Assembly (NCBI GenBank): GCA_036346395.1
Contig: CM070604.1
Location: forward strand, 53,223,003-53,287,002
Direction: 5' to 3'
Source: Hsuehochloa calcarea
Taxonomy: Eukaryota > Streptophyta > Magnoliopsida > Poales > Poaceae
Length of the DNA: 64,000 nucleotides
In this document: positions 57,178 through 64,000 of the stretch, piece by piece
Layout: the number at the start of each line of letters is the position of its first letter
How positions within the stretch are numbered: the first letter of the stretch is position 1
Translations under genes and position numbers: made by a program
Notes under the pieces: model-generated
What the model saw: the letters and a program-made list of their open reading frames with translations, nothing else
Databases searched by the model: none
What the model was told of the DNA's origin: nothing

Positions 57178-58762
57178 GTGTCCATTTCGCCAAACATCCT
57201 CCTGGTAGAGGTTGCCAATATTGTGGGGTTCCCGGTCAGCTACAAGACAGCATGGCGGGCCACACGCAAGGTCTTGGAGCGAATGTTCGGCACATTCGAA
57301 GAGGCCTACAACCTAGTACCAAGATTGCTGCATCAAATCGCAGAATGTAATCCCGGTACATACATAAACAAGCTAGAGCGGGTGCATCCGACGGAAGGGC
57401 CCAATTGCCTTATTCTTGATAGGGTCTTCTGGGCCTTCCGTCAGGCGATCGAAGCTTTCAAGCATTGTGGTCCCGTGCTGACGATGGATGACACCTTCCT
57501 ATGTGGGAAGTACAAGGGTACCATCCTCACCGCCGTTGTACCGTCTGAACGACCGGCTAGTCCTCGTGGCCTTCGCAATTGTTGAGAGTGAGAACACGGA
57601 TAGCTGGTTGTGGTTCCTGTGCAATGTGAAGCAGGCGATAGTACAAGATCGACCAGGTGTGTGTGTCATCTCGGACCGCAATGCTGGCTTGATGTCCGCG
57701 TTGAGCACGATCCAAAGCGGGGCGCACCCGTTCGGTGGAGCGATGTAAGGAGCCGTTGGTGCATGAGGCATCTCGCGGCCAACTTCCACACAAGATTTCG
57801 GAGCAAGGACCTCATGAAAATGTTCAAGAAACTCTGCATGCAGAACCAAATGAGAAAGTTCGAAGCGGTGTGGAGACAGCTCGATGAGGACACCGCGAAG
57901 CATGTAAGGGACTCGGCGAATGCCGAGGCAGGGACATCGGCTGGAGGGTCCGCGAGAGTTGGAGAGTTCACACAGTGGGTTAACTCGCACGCGCCTGACC
58001 TGGAGAAATAGTCCCTGCTGCACGACACCGATGGTGCGAGATACGGGATCATGACGACCAACATGTCGGAGGTGTACAATGGTGTCCTCAAGGGTGTGCG
58101 CTCCCTGCCGATCACGGCGATCGTGGAGGAGAGCTGGAATCGTACCATCGGATACTTCGTTAACAGAGCAATGATGGCCAAGAAGCATATGGAGGATGGT
58201 AAACAATTCTCGGAGGTAATGCATGCCTATATGGAGAAAAGATCGGCAAAGCGCGATCGCGACGCGACTCGCACCATGGATGGCGTCGGCGTAAGTTCGA
58301 GATCCGGCTAAGGAGAAGTATGTTATGGGCCACGCTAGAGGGGATCGTGGCGTGTCCGCACGATTGGTGAAGAAGCGCTGCACTGCAACAAACCGCAGCT
58401 TCGCACAAACCTTGCTCGCATGTGTACGCTGGCGGCGCGCGCGTGGCGGCAATCTTCGAGCGTTACATCTCCGAGTACTACGATATCCACCACCTCTTTG
58501 CCACTTGGGGTGCCGAGTTCCATTCATACGGGCTGGACAAGCACTACAGAGACCTCTGGCCGGGACAGGTGAAGTGGGTGCCGAACGACGACCTTTGAAA
58601 CACCCCTACCGTGGAAGACGCCATCCACGACGCATCCGAACGACATGGACGACGGCCAATAGCGAACAACGGGTTCGCCGGCCCGTTGTAGATCAGCAAG
58701 ACAAGAGGGCACACCATCACCCATGTCCAAATGCAGACCAAGCAAGCAAAGCGATGCAAGTA
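57178..58762 (+). pseudogene. Mutator-like (MULE) transposase
   Basis: It starts after an acceptor-like CTGCAG (57171-57176) with NIVGFPVSYKTAWRATRKVL. The catalytic core follows: GPVLTMDDTFLCGKYKGTIL (first Asp, about 57472-57530), then, one frame over, VLVAFAIVESENTDSWLWFL and VCVISDRNAGLMSAL (second Asp, about 57662-57706), RWCMRHLAANFHTRF, and TTNMSEVYNGVLKGVRSLPI (Glu, about 58054-58115). A SWIM-type CNKPQL...C..H zinc finger lies near 58380-58430, and ISEYYDIHHLFATWG near 58470. At least four frame breaks. Such MULEs are cut-and-paste DNA elements; here the N-terminal part and termini are missing. Confidence 0.85.
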
Positions 58763-59021
58763 ACGAGCAAGATATAATTACTAACACGCGATGTCGCTTG
58801 CTTATCTTAATGCCTTAGATGGGACGGAATGTTATGTCGCGATGCAATCGTAGTGTTCTTTGTTAATATATGCCTTTATGTACGGACGGAATGTTATCTT
58901 GTGTTAACTCATTATGGTCATGTGTGGTTGTTTCCTTTTTGTCCTATGTTTTGCCTTGTTCTCTTGTGGCACACAATATGTTTTAAATACGCATACTAAC
59001 ATATTTTAGGTTATCTGCAGG
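58763..59021. other. Spacer between the transposase and PMD genes
   Basis: AT-rich sequence in which two similar segments, ATGGGACGGAATGTTATGT and ACGGACGGAATGTTATCT (about 58818 and 58881), form a local repeat. Nothing else seen. Confidence 0.4.
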
Positions 59022-61458
59022 AGATGGCGCAGCTCGCTTGACGACGCTGCACGAGCCGCTCGGCCTGGCCCTGGATGGGGCACTGCTGCGGGCGTGGTCA
59101 CGGCGGCGGCCCCTCCGAGCTCGGTCTGGCGCCCAGAGGAGAGGTGGCCCCTTGACGAAGCGGTACATCCCGCGTTGCGGACACCGCCTCCTTCCTTGCC
59201 CGCATGTTGGACATCCCGCAGCGTTGCGCTTTGACGCGCACTACTCTCGCTTGGGACCGTAGAGACCGAGACTCATACATTCCACTTCCGGTGGGGAGAT
59301 GACCATTACTCTTGAGGATGTAGCAATGGTTCACAGTCTGCCGGTACATGGCCTTCCAAGAGTGCCACCTCCGAGAGCGCGATGGCGGAAGGTGCGTTTG
59401 GCCGACGATTCGCCTCCGATTCACGCAAACGTGTCGTGTCCCACATTCACGCTCACGGAGTTCATGATCGCCTGTGGGCGCGGCAATGGAGGTAGTCGAG
59501 ACACACCTGCGTCGCGTACTGCCGCTTCTGCTCGGATGGATCTTGTTCCCTACGACACAGGGAGACTGCGTGTACCCCAGCTATATCCATCTGGCGAGTC
59601 ACGGCGGGACGCTGGCCCGACGAGGTTCCACGTTACGATTGGGCTTCGCGGTCCTTGCGCCACTTACCGAGGGTTGTGCGATGCCACTCGTGCGATGACG
59701 GGCGGAGCCGATCTGGCGGTTTGCTACACCCTAAATGCGATTGTGGTCATGGGAGCACTTTCCAGTTGGTCGTCCTTATTTTCGCAGCACCGTGCACCCT
59801 TACCCGTTGACCGTCCAGCATTACGGCAATGCTCTCGGCGACCACCCCACGACGGGCCTACAATGGGAACATGTTGGACACGTGGTACCCTAAGGTGGGC
59901 GAGGAGAGACCGAGGCGTGCGTCGCAGAGTTCCATAACCTCTTGAGACTCGCGACGAGACCAAGATCATCTGGCGGGCATGGGCGGGATGGTTCCTTGCG
60001 AACCACGGCACCCTATGGATTATCGGCGCGATGCGAGGGCGATCCACTGCGATGACGACCTGCCACCTGGTCTTCTCGCACATGGTCGAGCCGTACAATC
60101 CACAATGGTCATGAGACGATTCGGCTGTATCGGCGAGGTGCCACCGCCGTGGGGCGACCACTCACAAACAAGGCCCACCGTATGTCATTTTGTGGATATC
60201 ATTTCACCGATGTTTGCCTTACATTTTCGACATTAATATGCACTTGCAGCAAGCGAGGAAAGGGCGCAAGAGCGGCGATCGGAGGCGAACCGGCACCGTG
60301 GACGGAGTCGTGAAGCGAGAGGGTGGCGGCGGGCGTGGTGCACGAGGCACGCGTCTACTCCATCCGCGTCGCCGTATTTGCGGTGGTATATTTCACGCAC
60401 CAGTGCGCGCCTTATCGGGCCGCCACGAGCGCGTCGCGGTGGTCGGCATGCGGGAGGACATCGTACTAGCGGCGGACCCTCACCGAAGCGGCAAGACGGC
60501 GACGGCGAGGCGGTAAACCATTATTCATGCAATTTTCGTCAGGCAACACGCTTCGCACTTACTCCGTGTTTTCTTGCAGTACTACCGCATGGATCGTATA
60601 CAGCGCGAGGGTGCTAAAATTCTACGACGTGGGAACAGCAACACCTTCGATCGTCTCCTAGCCGCCGTGCGTGGCATGACCGACGACGCGAGGGCTACGA
60701 TTAGAGCGACGTGCATGCACAGCATCGCGGACGCGGAGGGTACCCTCCACCCCCTCCGCCCTCGGCACCACCCTCCGCGACGCCTGTCTCACTCGGGGCC
60801 GTCAGAGCTACGGTCGGTCGGCACCGACCCGCCTCGGCCCACAGGTATGTCATCTCTCTCGTTGTCAATACCTTTCCATGCACTCATTTTCAGAGGTATC
60901 TGACATTAACCTTTCTTCTAGCAGCTACTACGAGGGGACAGCAGTCTGATGCAACCATCGTCATCACGGAGGGAGGCGCAGCACACGACTTCCTCGCCGG
61001 GGCAACGGTTTTGCTGCCGCAGACATCGACCCAAACTCCCGCAGTGCGGGGCGAGTGGTTGGGCTCGTTGGCGCATGGCGTTGATCCGACTGCGGGAGCG
61101 CGCGACCGTGGTTCGCCGACACGTATGGAGGGTACACCGTGCGGCAAAGACTACTCGGGCGGCGGGAGGATCCTCCTCAGCACAACAACCTACTCAGGTA
61201 ACCGTTAACGTAGTTACAACTATTTTCTCTGCGCAAAAAACCAAGGACTAACTCACCGAGTACCATTCGCTGCAGGAGGAGCACCAGTGGCTAGACGAGA
61301 TGTTGAGGCCTGAGCCGGACCCCCACGCTGACATCACCGCGGCCGCCTCCCGAGCGGCACCACCACTCGGACTGCGAGACATCGCCACTCCGGACAGATT
61401 CACCTTCCCTGAGGATCAACTACGCCGTCCGGGCAGGCGACACGACAATGCACCCTAG
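59022..61458 (+). pseudogene. Plant mobile domain (PMD) protein of the MULE region
   Basis: A second gene after the transposase. The PMD includes the segment GGEMTITLEDVAMVHSLPVH (about 59293-59352), HLRRVLPLLLGWILFPTTQG (about 59500-59560), AVLAPLTEGC, the LWSWEHFPVGRPYF-like segment (about 59740-59785) and VMRRFGCIGEVPPPW (about 60105-60152), all characteristic of the aminotransferase-like/PMD family. Two or three downstream exons (RWYISRTSAR; YYRMDRIQREGAKILRRGNS, 60580-60640; EEHQWLDEMLRP, about 61278-61313) fit its C-terminal part. PMD genes ride in plant MULE and gypsy elements. Many frameshifts; the exact exon plan is unclear. Confidence 0.65.
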
Positions 61459-61923
61459 CTAATGTCATGGCGGTGAAGAACGAGTTATGTAATGTCATTG
61501 TACACAAAATGTTCTCCGAAATTTTCAGTACAAACGACATGTGTACCTCCCCGACTTTAATTTACTGAACCGTACAGACATAACGCAATGCTGCCCCGCG
61601 ATACAGCCTCGGTCCCGCTGCGTCGCGGACGCGAATTTTATTCAACCCAATTGCAATTTACCCGTAGCTATATATATTGATGTTTTGGCTACGATTCCAC
61701 TCACTCTTCACTTCCTCTTCTCCTTTCTTGCAATCTTGGTTTGCCATCGTTTGCCTATACAGAGGGATGTCTACGGCCTCGTCAAACTTCCTACTAAATA
61801 GGCAAATAGAAACACTCTGACAAAGACTTGATTTGTCCTCGTTGCGGATTCGGTTAATGTCTTCACCTCCCAAACGGCAACCAATCCATCCCGAGTGTTC
61901 ATGAAGTGTTCAAATCTTACTAG
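61459..61923. other. Intergenic, 3' of PMD gene
   Basis: A forward frame from about 61820 reads TKDLICPRCGF-like and GNQSIPSVHEVFK in front of the small ORF below, separated from it by one stop. No TIR of the MULE identified. Confidence 0.3.
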
Positions 61924-62262
61924 AACTTCACTCTTAAGCTTAAGAATTTCTTTGTAGACGATTTTTTCACTTGCGCTTGTAATTCTTTCTACGAGCGTAA
62001 CATGTCGGTTCGTCAGGTGATGAAGAAGATGCTAGAGGTTCGAGACATTGCAATACAAATTGCGACCTTGCAAGAGGACACCCGTCGTGTGGTCGCATTT
62101 AGTCAAGTGTCTCGACCATCGGATGAACCGATGGAAAATACAGATAATGTTCTCAAAAGACTGGACAAAAAGATGGAAAGGGTTAAGAAATCTCTTCAGA
62201 AATTAGTTAATATAGCCGGTTTCTTTGTTTTGCTTCTATTATTTCTTGTTCTCGCCAAGTAG
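61924..62262 (+). CDS. Small hypothetical protein with coiled coil and C-terminal membrane helix
   Basis: The ATG at 62002 gives 86 residues. The frame is open upstream to 61924, where a TAG (within SY-stop-NFTLKLKNFF) may be a changed CAG. The sequence MSVRQVMKKMLEVRDIAIQI is followed by QEDTRRVV, a Lys/Arg/Leu amphipathic stretch (LKRLDKKMERVKKSLQKL, coiled-coil-like) and a final hydrophobic helix (AGFFVLLLLFLVLAK). That layout suits a tail-anchored or single-pass membrane protein. I do not recognise the family. It lies between the MULE genes and gypsy F. Confidence 0.4.
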   Translation, partial: NFTLKLKNFFVDDFFTCACNSFYERNMSVRQVMKKMLEVRDIAIQIATLQEDTRRVVAFSQVSRPSDEPMENTDNVLKRLDKKMERVKKSLQKLVNIAGFFVLLLLFLVLAK

Positions 62263-62385
62263 ATTGTAATATCTACTCTTTATCTATGCATCCACACTCG
62301 TGATGCAAGACTTTGGGACGTTCTTTGACGACGTGATGATGTATGCATACGTCTAATGCAGTATGAATACTTCAGATGCGCATTA

Positions 62386-62662
62386 ATGACCGCACTCGCA
62401 GCGGGGCGCGACAACACCTCGCCTCGCCACTTTCCAGCCGGAATGACCGCGACTCTGCAAAGCAAGCGACAACACCTGCCTCGCCCGACTTTTCAGGTCG
62501 GAATGACCGCACTCGCAGCGGGGCGTGACAACACCTCGCCTCGCCACTTTCCAGGCCGGAATGACCGCACTTTGCAAAGCAGGACGCGACAACACCCTGC
62601 CTCGCCAGCTTTCCAGGCCGGAATGACCGCACTCTGCAAAGCAGGACGCGACAACACCCTGC
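62386..62662. repeat. Minisatellite, about 58-62 bp unit, 5 copies
   Basis: Tandem copies of AATGACCGCACTCTGCAAAGCAGGACGCGACAACACC...CCTCGCCAGCTTTCCAGGCCGG at about 62386, 62444, 62504, 62562 and 62622 (last copy truncated). Copies differ at CTGCAAAGCAGG against CGCAGCGGGG, again at CAG/CTG positions. It ends 37 bp before gypsy F begins. Confidence 0.85.
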
Positions 62663-62698
62663 CGGCCACTCACGTCAATTTAACCACACGAAGCCAAC

Positions 62699-63470
62699 TG
62701 TCGGTGTATTAGAACCGATCTTACGTAAAGATTGTTTGATTCGGGGGGTTTCCTAGAGATGAGATCACGCAGAGTGGATTGACACGGGATGTTTAGGCGA
62801 GTTCGGGCCTTCTCGGAGAGAATAATAACCCTAATCCTGTGTGTATGGTATTCTTGATGATCCAGTAAAAGACTAAGACTCTTACAGAGAATAGCACTTG
62901 TGTTTCTACTTGACTAGCTCTTATTCGCTGTGCCTCCCTTTATCCCTATGATTGATGCCCTTATATAATCGTGAAGAAGTAGCCGTTTTGCCCTGCGGGA
63001 GATGTGCCTAATTAATCCAGTAACGGGCGCATGATGGCAGTAATTACCGGCGCCTCGACTTCTTCACGCCGTCTGGTAATTATCTTCCAGAGATAATGGG
63101 GTAATCACACACCATTAATAAGCGGAATAATAGTGCGTGCAGACCGTTCGGATACCTTAATCAATTGGACCCACTCGCCTGTAGGTTTGATTATAAGGTG
63201 GTCGTAGTTTACAGGTCGTAGAAGGACTTACGACCGGTAGCGATCGTAGAAGGACTTACGACTATGTAGTGGTCGAGAAGGACTTACGACCATGATATAG
63301 TCGTAGCAAGACTTACGACTATGGGGGTGATTGTAGAAGAACTTACAATTACTTGTTAGGCCTCTCCCTTATAGATATAAGGGGTACTTCTGGGGACTAT
63401 GTGACATCATATTTACCCATAATAAGAATTATAGATAAAAGATAAAATGAGGATTATTAGATCCTCGTCA
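62699..63470 (-). repeat. Gypsy F 3' LTR
   Basis: A 772-bp LTR with TG...CA ends and the hairpin array at about 63216-63350. It reads ACAGGTCG where E has ACCTGGTCG, and GACCGGTAGCGATCG where E has GACCAGGTAGCAGTCG. Confidence 0.92.
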
Positions 63471-64000
63471 TCTAGCCCCCCAGCTTCAAGTGAAAGTAAC
63501 TTACTTGATAAAGGTTTCGTAAATGGACTTACGACCATGAGAATGTCGTAGAATGATAGTCGAAGGAAAAACTCTTCGACATTTGAGTCTTTGCTTGACC
63601 AGAATTTGCTTGGTCGGAAGGTTGCTTACTACTATCAAAAAGTCATAAAAAAACCCTCGGACCGTCTGGGTGGTCGTAGTAGAAAATCGGAGAAAAAACT
63701 ATTCCGATTAATATTTCCTTCGACTAGAAAGACTTGGTCAAGAATGTAATTTTGCTTGGAGGTGACAATACGCACCTATTTTTCTCGAATCGGACCATCG
63801 GGAATTGCAACCGCTCTCATAGACTTGTCAGATGAAGCGGTTCCGGCGGTACAACCATCTCTCATAGACCTATAGCCGAGACGGTTTTCAGCGGCGGAGA
63901 TCGTCTTGATTATAAAAACTTACCAGAGGTAGACTTGGATTTTACCTTTCCCCAAATCACTCCATTGTTCTTGAGCTCTTGCTTTCTCCCTCCTCGACTA
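62699..64000 (-). mobile_element. Third gypsy copy F, 3' end only
   Basis: The 3' LTR (62699-63470, minus orientation) is followed by 530 bp of internal sequence that matches 39553-40083 of E. The element runs past the window edge. The left-flanking five bases are CCAAC, so its target duplication could be checked in the next window. Confidence 0.9.

Noticed and set aside
57499..58527. 342-codon minus-strand ORF
   Set aside because: It is antisense to clearly recognisable MULE transposase sequence and has no motif of its own.

Overview
This is nuclear DNA of a grass, most likely a member of the rice tribe (Oryza or a close relative). The evidence is a complete 7-exon PEX11 gene whose predicted protein (233 aa) looks nearly the same as the rice PEX11-5 type as I remember it, multi-exon genes with plant-type GT-AG introns, and a dense set of grass transposable elements (TEs). 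Only two host genes look complete: a nuclear-speckle RNA-binding protein (NSR-like, 6 coding exons, minus, 31885-38232) and PEX11 (minus, 53198-54529). A third, an oligopeptide transporter (OPT, minus, 26204-27100), has only its first three exons. A pentatricopeptide-repeat (PPR) gene survives as two broken pieces (about 28045-28302 and 29720-29960).

Region 1-18630 is a three-deep nest. A Ty1/copia element (A) is broken at 724. Inside it lies element B, with a 346-bp LTR (725-1070). Inside B lies a complete 13.0-kb Ty3/gypsy element (C, 1310-14327), flanked by a perfect CCTAT target duplication. A MITE (15099-15422) follows, then the rest of A's pol gene and its 3' LTR. Region 19552-23355 is a tandem triplication of a 0.8-1.5 kb segment of unknown identity. 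Region 24367-25570 is purine-rich low-complexity sequence in front of the truncated OPT gene. Region 27600-31900 holds palindrome clusters, the split PPR relic and MITE-like elements.

The NSR-like gene carries a Ty1/copia element (D, 33051-36428) inside its fifth intron. D has lost its reverse transcriptase. Next comes a second full-length copy of the gypsy family (E, minus strand, 38779-51058, perfect AGGCC target duplication), then PEX11, then a MULE-type transposon region with a transposase relic (57178-58762) and a plant-mobile-domain gene (59022-61458). A 60-bp minisatellite follows, and the window ends inside a third copy of the gypsy family (F, from 62699).

The most distinctive element is the gypsy family C/E/F. 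Besides gag-pol it carries a roughly 3.8-kb, apparently intron-containing gene on the opposite strand. Three stem-loop palindromes sit between the convergent pol and antisense genes. GTCGTAAGT...CTACGAC hairpin arrays occur in the LTRs and in the introns of the antisense gene. Disagreements among the repeat copies cluster at CAG/CTG sites while the PEX11 and NSR-like genes are free of indels, which suggests a methylation-linked sequencing artefact. Many of the apparent frameshifts in the TEs may therefore not be real.
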